From: Symbiodinium natans
Lineage: Eukaryota; Sar; Dinophyceae; Suessiales; Symbiodiniaceae
Reading direction: 5' to 3'
NCBI GenBank assembly: GCA_905221605.1
Contig: CAJNDS010002249.1
Coordinates: 401,523-436,522, forward strand
DNA: 35,000 nucleotides
In this document: in pieces, positions 1 through 8,785 of the stretch
Layout: each line of letters opens with the position of its first letter
How positions within the stretch are numbered: the stretch's first letter is position 1
Notes under the pieces: generated by a model
The model's input: the letters and a program-made list of their open reading frames with translations, nothing else
Databases searched by the model: none
What the model was told of the DNA's origin: nothing
Position numbers and translations under genes: made by a program

Positions 1-1544
1 CACCTGGGGGGGGGTGGGGTTGAGGTGGGGTCTTTTGAGGGTTTATGTCGAGGGTTTTGTGGTGGGGTTTTTTGGGTTGGTAGAAGTGGGTTAGGCACTA
101 TTGGCGGTCATCTGCCAGTGGGGTCGGTTCATTAACGTACTTCCCTTTCGAACCATTCGCAACGGGGAGTACGTTGCTGGAGTGGGTGTTACTTCCGGGC
201 GGCTTGAAAGGCATCAAGATGGTGGGGCACCATGATAAATCTTGCCCCTCGATTCCACAGGGAGACCCAGATCCACCAATAGGGCGGGCGGGCTCTGGTC
301 TAGGACCCAAGACTGGAATGAAAGCCCACCTCCTGCATGTCGAGCCCTATATATCCGAAGTTCTTTCAATCCTAAAACGTTACCCTCAACCTAAACGTGC
401 TTGGAGCCGGTAGCTAGCTCAGTGAAGGGTTTTGCAAACCTCTGCAGCTGAAGCTCAACTGTAGCCCGAAGAAAAAATCTGGAATCGAAATGCCTTTAAA
501 CGAATATTGAATACACTTATCTATATCTCAGGTGGAGAACATCAAGTATGTGCGGGTCCAGGCTCGCGCTGTGGCTGCCGAGATGCGCAAGGATGCAAAG
601 TCCGCCTCCACGCGCAGCTAGTGGTGGCAAGTGAAAGGTGTGCAGCTGTCCATGTGGGAGTCATGACAACAGATCAAAAATATCCTATGATCGATTGCAG
701 TTGCTGAAAATCAGCCACATACAAATGTAACAGTACGGAACACACAGGGGCTATCAGTTTATACTTGGACTGGATCTGTTTCAGCGGTTCTCCCATGCTG
801 ACTATATATACAGCATCTGACTGGGAGCAGGCGCGGAATGCGTGTGTACATGCATTCAGGGGTGCGTTTGTGAGAGATGCGTGCTACTGACGTGCGCTGA
901 CTGGGTTCAGTATCTGTGAGGCAGTGCTGCCTTAGATCACGGCGTGCATAGCTAGTACCGGAGCTAGCTTGCTACTAGCTGTATAAGGTTGTACATTCGC
1001 ATGTAGGCTTTTCCGTATATAGCATGGCAAGCCTAGCGCTCCGTTCCAGTGTACGCTGTGTGGCAGACGCAGCAGCAGCTTGAGATCGCGATGCTCTGTG
1101 ACAAAAATCGGCTGAGGAGTTCTGTTTGTCACATGCGGTCTCTACTTTTGCATGTGTAGCCCATATACATTTAAACGCTACCCCGCAGGTCAAGCGCAGC
1201 GTGACCTACACCGAGACATTGACCGAGTGTGACCTGGTATAGTTTTTCAGCTTCAGCCCGAACCCTAAACCTTCTCGAGCCTCAACCCTAAACCCTCCAA
1301 GCTTCCGTTTTTGTCCTATTCACTTGAACCAAGGGTTTTAGGGCTTAGGGTTTAGCTTCGAAACTAAACATAACGTGGTGTGCCTCACTGTCACGCAAGG
1401 CTGGTGGAGGAGATCGGCCGCGGCAGCCTGTCAGTGACTGCTGCTCGGAGAGTGGCTGGGCTGTATGGCTCTGCAGCTATCATGTGACTTGCAGAAATAT
1501 TTGTTTTACGGAAGGTTTTTGCAACATGTTGTATATACCATTTA
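1..1544. other. Gene-poor left flank
   Basis: No supportable gene. Short open frames occur but overlap on both strands, show no domain and have no coherent composition. The left end is G/T-rich with scattered GGGTTT-like words. Around 1258-1355 there are isolated telomere-like words (CCCTAAA on one side, TTTAGGG on the other). Confidence 0.6.
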
Positions 1545-1616
1545 CCCTAAACCCTAAACCCTAAACCCTAAACCCTAAACCCTAAACCCTAAACCCTAAA
1601 CCCTAAACCCTAAACC
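1545..1616 (-). repeat. Interstitial telomere-like array (CCCTAAA)n
   Basis: About ten near-perfect CCCTAAA units, i.e. TTTAGGG on the minus strand. TTTAGGG is the established telomere unit of plants and of the dinoflagellates examined. The array ends about 15 bases before the first recognisable exon of the gene that follows, so it sits at the 5' edge of that gene or inside an upstream intron. Confidence 0.95.
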
Positions 1617-1630
1617 GTGGCTCGTGTGAG

Positions 1631-3653
1631 TCGGAATGCCTTCAAGTGCTGCAACTAAGAAATGACCGAGAAAGAGGGCTTCATGAGAGGCTCCAGCGGC
1701 AGGACCTGGCCTTGAAGGTCAACCTGCAAAAATTTCCGCTGCCGGTTTTGAACAAAAAGGACAAGGTGCAGACTGTCCAGTGGCCATTTTGCATGCCGCA
1801 TGATCTGGTGCCTGGGACTTGCTATATAGTCTTCCTTTTTTTTGACTTTTGTTTTCAAACTGGCTTACAAAACCATGGATACGAACATGTTGCCCAGATT
1901 TCGGCAATGATCGATGCTGGCTACCTCGACGTACTGGTTAATCGCGCAGAGCTTTCAGGCTTCTGGGAACAGTTTCGTTTGGAGTTTTCAACGCACCCGG
2001 CAGTATCGACATCTGATGCCTCCGTCACGCATGTCCCGCTGGCCATCTATGGTGCCATGGATGCAAAAAAACACTTTTCGAGTCTTAAAGCCTCATGTGA
2101 ACCATGCTTTGTTTTTTATTGCCTGAAGAAGACACCGAAGACACCTCAAATAACTACCTGAACAGCTTGAAGCCCTCAATTAAGTATCCTGAAGCCTTTT
2201 TTGGGTTCCTCGAGGCGACGAAGCATCGGCCCTGAACACATCATGGATGGTATTGACTTGGAGTCCAGTCTGCAGTGCTTACCGCACACTCTCCCGAGCC
2301 TCGAGGTTTGTGATCACAACCATTCCATCGGACTTGTACGTGAAGGACCGAGACCGTGGTGGCATAAACGTCACGCTACAGGAAGCCATGAAGATCATAG
2401 TGTCCAGCTTTGCAAAGCTGGCACACACTGGTGTTCAGGTTCGGGACTTTCCATCCTGCGGTGGATCTATCGTGTTTTGCCTTGCTTTATTTTTCCTATT
2501 CAGCGTTAGAGCCTTTTTTAGTTTAGGGGTAACGGTTTAGGGTCACGGGGTGTATACTACAGAAACAGATGGTATAGCCAAGGTTGGAGACTTCCGCTTT
2601 TGGGTGGTGGTTGCAAGAGGGGACTGGAAGTACTTTTGCCAGTGTTTCAACTTGAACCGCCACGCGTCCTCGGAACAGGCGTGCAGGGTTGAGGGTTAAG
2701 GGCTAAACTACTTACATCTCAGTTCCCTGTTGCCCTAAACCTTGCCCTCAAAAACTTCCAAGAGCTCACCCTGAAAGGTTTGCTGGATGTGTCTTGCCGA
2801 CAAGGGAACACGCAGCATGGAGTACTGCTACACGGACGTATCTTCACAGGCTCGTTGGCGGCAGACATACGGAGTGCGGGCGCCGTATGCTTATGCTCCA
2901 TCGTATCTGCAGCTACCAGGATTCGAATTTTCAATGGTGAGACCGGATGTTTTACATGTTTTTCATCTCGGCGTGGGCAGAGACTTAATTGGCTCCGCCA
3001 TGAGAGTGTTGCTGCAGAAGTCTGCAGGCTTATTTCCTGGCCGCACACAGGCACTGCGGTTGCGAGCGGCCTCTGAAAGGTTGCTTGGTTTTGCTGCTGC
3101 CCATGGCTATAGCCTTGGGATACGTCGCCTTACTACTGCAAATCTTGGTTTCCAGAAGAAAGGGTATCCTGAACTTCGGGGGAAAGGTTACGACACGTTT
3201 GTCATACTCCGATGGCTAATATCAGAATGCAAGGACGTCAAGCTGCCTGGAAGTTTTGACCGTTTGTTGACCTGCATGTGGGCAGCCGACAGCGCCCTTA
3301 GCGTTGCCACTAACGCTGCGCGGTTTTTCTCTGATGAGGAATCCCAGCACATCCGGACTGTTGGCCAGCTGTTTCTGACGTGCTATATGAAGCTGGCAGC
3401 AGATGCCATTCAACAAAAGAGGAGACTTTATCGTGTGCGGCCAAAACTGCACCTTCTCTGTCACATGTTCTCTGACGCTACACCCGGGTCTATGAACTTC
3501 ACGTACAATGCGACTTGGCTCGACGAAGACTTCAACAAAGTCATTGTGGTCATCAAGAAAAAGACCCACTTGCGAACCTGTACTGCTGCGACCCTCAAGA
3601 GGTGGCTGCTAGGCCTCCCAGGCTACTTCAATCGTGCTTCAACCAGGCGCTGA
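1631..3653 (+). CDS. Multi-exon transposase-like gene of a dinoflagellate-amplified family (function unknown)
   Basis: The coding signal is split into exons that join cleanly: about 1631-1807, 1898-about 2055, about 2265-2438, 2583-2678 and 2778-3653 (stop TGA at 3651). Visible segments in order are WPFCMPHDL, then MIDAGYLDVLV and FWEQF, a THPAV..PLAIYG stretch, SRFVITTIPSDLYVKDRD, VARGDWKYFCQCFNLNRH, a CWMCLADKG cysteine pair, YTDVSSQARWR, PDVLHVFHLGVGRDLIGSAM, a KGYDTFVILRWL block, CMWAADSALSV, RVRPKLHLLCHMF and ATWLDEDFNK before the end at LKRWLLGLP. I recall this layout from many predicted dinoflagellate proteins. The HxxHLGVGRD and RGDW blocks resemble transposase-derived families, but I cannot assign a superfamily. 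The join between 2055 and 2265 is unclear and may be a break. The N-terminal start was not found; upstream exons may lie before 1631. Exon joins are inferred from splice dinucleotides and reading continuity. Confidence 0.65.
1808..1897 (+). other. Probable 90-nt intron, open in frame
   Basis: A GT..AG segment with a long pyrimidine tract (about 1829-1860) lies between ..WPFCMPHDL and ISAMIDAGYLD. Its length is a multiple of three and it contains no in-frame stop, so the open frame runs through it. Family context (a proline-His-Asp motif followed closely by a GYLD motif) suggests it is removed. Confidence 0.5.
2439..2582 (+). other. Intron, GT-AG, 144 nt
   Basis: Removing it joins ..AKLAHTGVQ to VGDFRFWVVV in phase 0. 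It contains in-frame stops and telomere-like words near 2520-2550. Both junctions fall next to AG/G sequences, as is common in dinoflagellate introns. Confidence 0.7.
2679..2777 (+). other. Intron, GC-AG, 99 nt
   Basis: The exon ends at CAG (2676-2678, ..HASSEQ) and coding resumes at 2778 with GTT TGC TGG (VCWMCLADKG), phase 0. The intron therefore begins with GC and ends with AG. Non-canonical GC donors are established for dinoflagellates. The intron also carries TTTAGGG-like words near 2688-2705 and 2732-2740. Confidence 0.7.
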
Positions 3654-4481
3654 AAAGCAGTATATTCGTGTGGCCTGCAACACCCTGCGCGCTTATCCCT
3701 GCTATAGAAAGTCCAAGCCCTACAGTACGTAAAAACCAAACCCGAAATCTGGTACCCATGAAGCCCGTGAAAACCTTAGGTTGAGGATCCCTAAAACCAA
3801 ATCCCTGAAACACTCAAGCCCTGAAACACTACATGCCTTAAAAGCAAAAGCTTGAGACCCATATAAACGCGTTCCTGGCAAAGAAGTAGCATCACACGAG
3901 TCCTGAACCTGAACCTTCGATGTAGTTGTGCAATTGTGGGGTTAAGTGTAGGCTTGAAGTGTTCATCATCAGGACTATCGGTTTCGGAGCTTTGCTTGCG
4001 TAGCTACCCTGCAGAGTGTTGGTGTTCAAGCACGAAGAGACCGAATTTTGCCGTGCTTCGAAATTTATCTGACCTGAATCCAGTAGAGATCCCAAGCATC
4101 GCGCAAGCTGTAGCAGATGTATATAAGGCCCTGATGACGTAAACTGAGACAGGTTCTTAAGACGAGGGATTCCTAGAGCCTTGTGCGCCTGATGTCGCTT
4201 CGAAATCCTCATGCTACTTATCCGAAGAACCCCCCAGGAACAGCAGCACTAACTTTGAGTGTATCTCGCATCTGTCAATAACTTGTTGATAAGGATTTCC
4301 TTAAGTTATGCCATGATGCTCCTTAGATTCCTGATGCAGAATGATGCTGTATTTGCCATGAAACACATGCTTGTGATGCCGACCTTTCTATGTCGTTTTT
4401 TTCGAGAAATATGCCCGGGAAAATTCAGGAAAATTCCTGCATGACCTTGTTTGGGGTGTGTTGATCATCTTTTTGGCGCAA
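3654..4481. other. Intergenic region, no gene seen
   Basis: No supportable gene. The first 200 bases are A/C-rich with degenerate CCCTAAA/CCCTGAA words. Open frames at 3892-4444 are short, lie on both strands and match nothing I recognise. Confidence 0.5.
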
Positions 4482-5711
4482 CTAGTGCGGGACAAGTATG
4501 ACCACCCTTTTTTGGGTCTTAAGGTTGTCTAGGTTGTCCTTCTTCTGCTTCTTCTCTGGCTTCTTGTCCTTCTCCTGCTTCTTCTCTTTCTTCTTGTCCT
4601 TGCTTGCGCTGGGAGAAGACGGTGGAGGCGACGTGCGCTTCTTGCCGGACTCGTCCGGCGTCTCAGAGGGTTCGTCCTTCTTGTTCTTCTTCTTGTCCTT
4701 CTTCTCCTTCTTCTTGTCCCTGGTTGCACTGGAAGAAGACGTCTTGGAGCGACGCTTGTGGGCGGCCTTGGACTTCTTGACCCTGTTCTTCTTTTTGTGC
4801 TTCCGGGAGCTGGAGTCGCTGGAAGCCTCGGAGTCGTCGGTGCTGTCAGTCGGGCTCGCGCGGCGTGGCGCATCCTTCTTCTTGAAGAGGGCAGATGCGT
4901 TGTTTCCGCGGTCGCGCTCGTGGTCCTCATTCAGCTTCTCACACAGCATGGCGGCGATCGCTTTCTGCATCTTGGACTCATCTTTGCCCTTCTTCCTCCA
5001 ATCACGGACAGGTGCAGAGTCGGAGACGCCCTCGGGAATCTGTGAAACCCACCAAGCCGGATCGCCCGCGCAGAGCAACAGGGGAAGCAGCGCTGCGCCC
5101 ATCAGATACAGGCGACTACTTGCAATGGTCAGCTTCTGCGCCAACTCCTCCAGGCGAGGTGTCCTCGACAGCGTCTCGACCACCACAGCGACGGCAGCGC
5201 GCACATCCTTGCGGTCGTGCTGCACGCTCGAGTCCAGGGTGTTGAGCTGGGTGAGGGCCCTCTGCAACTCGGGTGCCTGGAAAATGCCGGCCACAACGTC
5301 GAGCTCGATGTCCGCCAGCGAGGAGAGGACGTCCGCCCCCGCCTGGATGGAGCCGGCCGCTTCACTGACGCCCACTCCGGGCCTGCGAAGCAGATGTGTG
5401 GACTCGGGCGTAAGGAGGCTCTTCAGGTTCTTCGTGCCCAAGAACACGTCGTCCGACATCGCCCGCTTGGACTCCTTGACGAAGGCGGATCCGTCCTGTC
5501 CGGCGCTGGCCTTGAGGATTGCTTTCGGGAACTGGTACCGCGCCCAGATGCGCCCGGTGCGTGACTGGGTGGCCTCCTGCGCTGGATCTTCTTGGGCATC
5601 ATCCCACCACTCACCTTTACGCGACCCTTTCTTGCCCTTGGTCTGGGCGCCCCAACCCTTGTTCTTGCCCCAGCCCTTGTTGCCGTACCCGTCGGACCAA
5701 GCATAGGCCAT
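4482..5711 (-). CDS. Lysine-rich basic protein, unknown function
   Basis: A single uninterrupted frame of 409 codons, ATG to TAG. Residues 1-36 are rich in Gly, Lys and Trp (a repeated GWGKNKGW pattern), a style I recall at the N-terminus of many dinoflagellate proteins. Residues 50-265 are a mixed, probably helical region with one hydrophobic stretch (about 203-214, LMGAALLPLLL). Residues 286-303 are a Ser/Asp/Thr-rich acidic patch. Residues 303-403 are almost all KKEKK, KKHK and RRSK-like blocks split by Ser/Pro-rich segments, so the C-terminus is highly basic with many nuclear-localisation-like motifs. No domain is recognised. A nuclear or nucleic-acid-binding role is only an inference from charge. 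It is intronless and on the same strand as the ASCH gene upstream of it, in keeping with the unidirectional gene blocks known in dinoflagellates. A long open frame on the opposite strand (4498-5706) is a shadow of the biased codons. Confidence 0.7.
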   Translation of the reverse strand: MAYAWSDGYGNKGWGKNKGWGAQTKGKKGSRKGEWWDDAQEDPAQEATQSRTGRIWARYQFPKAILKASAGQDGSAFVKESKRAMSDDVFLGTKNLKSLLTPESTHLLRRPGVGVSEAAGSIQAGADVLSSLADIELDVVAGIFQAPELQRALTQLNTLDSSVQHDRKDVRAAVAVVVETLSRTPRLEELAQKLTIASSRLYLMGAALLPLLLCAGDPAWWVSQIPEGVSDSAPVRDWRKKGKDESKMQKAIAAMLCEKLNEDHERDRGNNASALFKKKDAPRRASPTDSTDDSEASSDSSSRKHKKKNRVKKSKAAHKRRSKTSSSSATRDKKKEKKDKKKNKKDEPSETPDESGKKRTSPPPSSPSASKDKKKEKKQEKDKKPEKKQKKDNLDNLKTQKRVVILVPH

Positions 5712-6348
5712 AGCGAGGAAGCACAGGGATCGAGGAAAGCGCTCGGCAGTTGAAGTCGAAACTCTGCAAGCCTATACACGACAAATTCCGGGCTACATGC
5801 CTAGACATGGCATCAGGACGTTGCAGAAGCAAAGCAGCTCGAAGACGCGCAGTCATAATAAAGGCACGGTCTTTTGCTCATGGGAGGCAGCGCCTGGCCG
5901 CTCAGGCACCGCGGTCAAGAACTCCGGCACCGAGGCAGGCGCGGGGCATGGCCAGAAGGCGCTGGGGCGGGTTTCAGCAGCGAAGCCTGGCCGATACGAG
6001 AAGAGCAGGATGGGAAACGGCTGCCACAAGCATGCGCAGGAACAGGCAGGGGTGAGATGCTTACCCAGCACGACGCTACAGCAAGGGCACATGTGACAGA
6101 CTGACAGAGCCCAAGTCCGGACTACTTTCGCACGGCGCGGTCGCAGGAATTTGAGCCGATTTGGCCAGTCAGACAGCTTGGAGCTTCCGGTGCCCACAAC
6201 AGGAATCCTATGACATGCGTCCGAGGTCGGGCTGTTCCCTTCCACGACTACAAGCGGACGCACCCTGGGTCAAACTTCGAGCAGCCACAGTCTGGCTGCA
6301 GGTCCGCCCATTCTGAAAAGTGTCGGCAACGGGAGCTGACGGAGTCAC
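5712..6348. other. Spacer between two minus-strand genes
   Basis: 637 bases separate the ASCH gene from the lysine-rich gene. Several overlapping short frames exist but none carries a recognisable motif. No telomere-like repeats are present, unlike the rest of the window. If the genes are co-transcribed, this spacer would hold the acceptor for spliced-leader trans-splicing of the downstream gene; I could not single one out. Confidence 0.45.
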
Positions 6349-6903
6349 TCACTTCAGGGAGCTCTTCCGAACGGCCTTCACCGAGTTGCGCTCCAGGCTG
6401 CCATCCGCCTTGTCCGTGTCGTTGGTGAGGTTGTCGAGCTTCATCCACTTCTGGCACCCTTGTTTATGCTTGTAAGTAATAGCTTCCGAGTAGCGCACAG
6501 CATCGGAAACAATCCATGCGTAGAAACGCTTCCAGCGGAGGCCGGCGAAGTTCTCTACGCGATGTAGGGGTCGGTTGGCGGGTAACAGGGGGAAGTACGG
6601 CTCTGCCCCGGGGATGGCCAGCAACGTGCCCCCTGCATCCCGCTGCGCGACGAGCATTGCATCCGTGATGTTGACTTCGCCAATGATTTTTCCTCGCACA
6701 GCAATGCCGACGCGGCCGCGGATGGTGCAGTTCTCGGTTCGCAGCTCCCACGTCTTCGCGCCATCAACAAGGAGACTGGCCCAAGGCTCCTTGACGAGGA
6801 GGGCGCGTTCTGGAAGGCTGGAGGTCGCCATGCAGAGTGGCGCTGCGAAGGCCGCAACTACTCGAATCCGGAGCAGCTGCATGATGCAGATCAAAGACAT
6901 CAT
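6349..6903 (-). CDS. ASCH-domain protein
   Basis: 184 codons, TGA stop at 6349-6351. From residue 34 the protein reads ALLVKEPWASLLVDGAKTWE, the classic N-terminal strand-helix of the ASCH domain (PWA..I..G.KT.E.R). It continues with IRGRVGIAVRGKIIGEV and closes with FYAWIVSDAVRY and a YKHKQGCQKWMKL block, which matches the domain's C-terminal half. ASCH is a PUA-like fold; characterised members bind RNA or act on modified nucleosides, and the exact role here is unknown. Two starts are possible. Met1 gives a hydrophobic N-terminus (residues 4-24) that could be a signal or transit peptide. Met25 (codon 6829-6831) begins just before the domain and is equally plausible. Residues 157-184 after the domain are polar and unassigned. 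It is intronless and co-oriented with the lysine-rich gene downstream. Confidence 0.75.
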   Translation of the reverse strand: MMSLICIMQLLRIRVVAAFAAPLCMATSSLPERALLVKEPWASLLVDGAKTWELRTENCTIRGRVGIAVRGKIIGEVNITDAMLVAQRDAGGTLLAIPGAEPYFPLLPANRPLHRVENFAGLRWKRFYAWIVSDAVRYSEAITYKHKQGCQKWMKLDNLTNDTDKADGSLERNSVKAVRKSSLK

Positions 6904-7548
6904 TGCTCGTGGCTAAACATGTGGCAATTGCAGCACAAATGTATACAGGCTCCGAGTGCCAACTTTGCACCGCCGCTTTCGAACTTCTTGCGCCGGTCCT
7001 GGGCGGCCTCGCTGCCAGCACGTCCTGCATACAGACGGGACAGCGCGGTGCTCATGCAAGCAGACCAGGCACGAGGGAGGAACCGCTTCCCATCAGCTGC
7101 GACCGCCAACACACGAGTCTACCCCCTTAAATCGTCCTGCAGCGGGACGTGACAGCCAGCGCGGGAGCTCATCGCGGCTCGTGTCCTCGTCCAAGGCATG
7201 CGGTACCTGGCCGCACGATACAATGCGCAGCAGCCATGGACCATGCACAGCACAGCCGAGCTCACCTTCACTGGCAAAAGAGTAGATAAAGAGCGATTAA
7301 GCACGAGTTTTAGAGAGCACGGCGGTGCCTGTGGCCGGATCCGCAATCACCAATGTCGCCGTCGACTGAAAAGCGTCCAGACCTCGGAGAGTACGCAAAC
7401 GCTACATGTGTCTGTGTGCATGTATATGAAACACAAGAATCTTGCTGGAACTAGCAGGTGCCACTGCAACCACGGCTATGGAAGCCACCAACAGTATGGA
7501 TAGGTGCAGCCCAGAGGCGGAAAAAGAAATGAATTTTCGTGTTTCGTC
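6904..7548. other. Intergenic region, no gene seen
   Basis: GC-rich sequence with several overlapping frames on both strands, none with a recognisable motif or consistent composition. No repeat detected by eye. Confidence 0.45.
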
Positions 7549-7642
7549 CAAAACCTCCTGCGGCAGGAATCAAAGGCCTAAGTTAAAAACAGGAAACGTT
7601 ATCCAAAACAACATCTAGCATACTTACCCGCAGGAGGTTTTG
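7549..7642. repeat. 15-bp inverted repeat around a 64-nt loop
   Basis: CAAAACCTCCTGCGG at 7549-7563 is repeated as its exact reverse complement at 7628-7642. The pair could be the ends of a miniature inverted-repeat element or the stem of a hairpin. No target-site duplication is evident. Confidence 0.7.
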
Positions 7643-7975
7643 TAGGGAGACTGCGTCCCAACCTTAAAGGCAACGCAAAATTGACACAAAAACGCCCCGA
7701 AGTAGATAAAGAAAAAACGGGCCGTGAGGCACAAAACGGCACGAGGCCCGGCGCGGGCAGGAAATCCGAGATCGCAGTTTGCTGGTTTGTATAGGCATGG
7801 CTACTGAATCGAAAAGCGTGACACCGCAACCAACACAGCAAACGCCAAAAAAAACACGATTCTGGACCAAGTGGCGGCTCCTGGCCGCCGCGTCGGTTTT
7901 GGAAAAACGCACAAAATCCCTCTGAAAACGCGGAAAACGAAACGGACCACACCCCCCAAAATTGCGAATTTTAGC
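7643..7975. other. No gene seen
   Basis: Mixed sequence with A-rich runs (7660-7720 and 7840-7940) leading into the GC-rich palindromic array. Minus-strand frames cross it but are not supported by any motif. Confidence 0.4.
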
Positions 7976-8168
7976 GTCCCGGGGGGGCCCCGGGACAATT
8001 TCCTGGGGGCGTCCCGGGGCGTCGCGGGGGGGCCCCGGGACAGCTGTCCCGGGGGTGTCCCGGGGGGGCCCCGGGAGCCCCAGGACAACCTGTCCCGGGG
8101 GGGCCCCGGGACAACCCGTCCCGGGGGGACCCCCGGGACAACCCGTCCCGGGGGGGCCCCGGGACAAC
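7976..8168. repeat. GC-rich palindromic tandem array
   Basis: Seven or so irregular units built on a GTCCCGGGG arm, a short G run and a CCCCGGGAC arm, separated by ACAAC-type linkers. Each unit is nearly self-complementary, so either strand can form strong hairpins. Long G and C runs also suit quadruplex formation. Apparent Pro/Gly-rich frames across it are artefacts of composition. Confidence 0.85.
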
Positions 8169-8331
8169 CAACTCAGGAAGATTTGTTTGCTTGTGGAGGG
8201 CTTGGGGGGACGATTGAAGTTTAAGGCTGTAGATCTTGGAAGCTTAGCCGTTGGTTGCTGCCGGAGTGCCTAGACCCTCGGAGATGGTTTTTAACTGTCT
8301 GCTTGTGGAGGGGTGGTGGAAGGAGGCGTTT

Positions 8332-8690
8332 AGCGCTTAATTTCGCGGATGCTTGCTTGGCGCTGGCAGGCCAACTGTTGTGCCTGGCGGGCCAACTTTT
8401 GTGCATTGAGCTCAACAGGAAATTTGTCTAGAAAACCTCGGCAAATTCCTATGGCGGCAACGTCATGTTGCATTTCGGGGCTCTGCGTGTCATCCTAAAC
8501 CCAAAGAGAGCATGTCGCAGATGCCTTCTTGGCGCTCAATTTCGTGGACGTCTGGCGCTGGCGGGCCAACTTTTGCGTTTCGAGCTGACACGGAAATTTG
8601 GGCCGAAATCCTCGGCAAATTCGTGTGCCAGCAACGTCATTTTGCAGTTGGGGGCTCTGCGTGTCATCCTAAACCCAAAGAAGCCAAAAA
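8332..8690 (+). repeat. Two tandem copies of a ~170-190 bp dispersed repeat
   Basis: Copy 1 (8332-8520) and copy 2 (8527-8690) share, in order: GGCGCT.AATTTCG.GGA, a CTGGCG..GGCCAAC block, GAGCT.ACA.GGAAATT, CCTCGGCAAATTC, GCAACGTCAT and GGGCTCTGCGTGTCATCC followed by TAAACCCAAAGA. Copy 1 has an extra duplicated GGCCAAC block. No coding role is seen. Confidence 0.8.
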
Positions 8691-8785
8691 CGTGCTTTTG
8701 GCCAGCACTTGCCTGCAAATGGCAGTTTCGGCCTGGGGTTTGTCTCGCTGAAGGCTGGCTGTCAATCTAGCTTCAGAGCCTGCTT

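Noticed and set aside
174-413. Plus-strand frame of 79 codons at the left end
   Set aside because: No motif, overlaps an equally long minus-strand frame, and composition does not resemble the supported genes.
4060-4142. SDLNPVE in a short plus-strand frame, resembling the PDLNPIE motif of Tc1/mariner transposases
   Set aside because: No other part of the transposase is present around it, and the frame is only 68 codons. Chance match.
4498-5706. 402-codon open frame opposite the lysine-rich gene
   Set aside because: It is the complement of AAG/GAG-rich codons (Phe/Ser/Leu runs) and has no independent motif.
7664-8167. Pro/Gly-rich minus-strand frame resembling a collagen-like protein
   Set aside because: It translates the GC palindromic array; similar Pro/Gly frames exist on the other strand.
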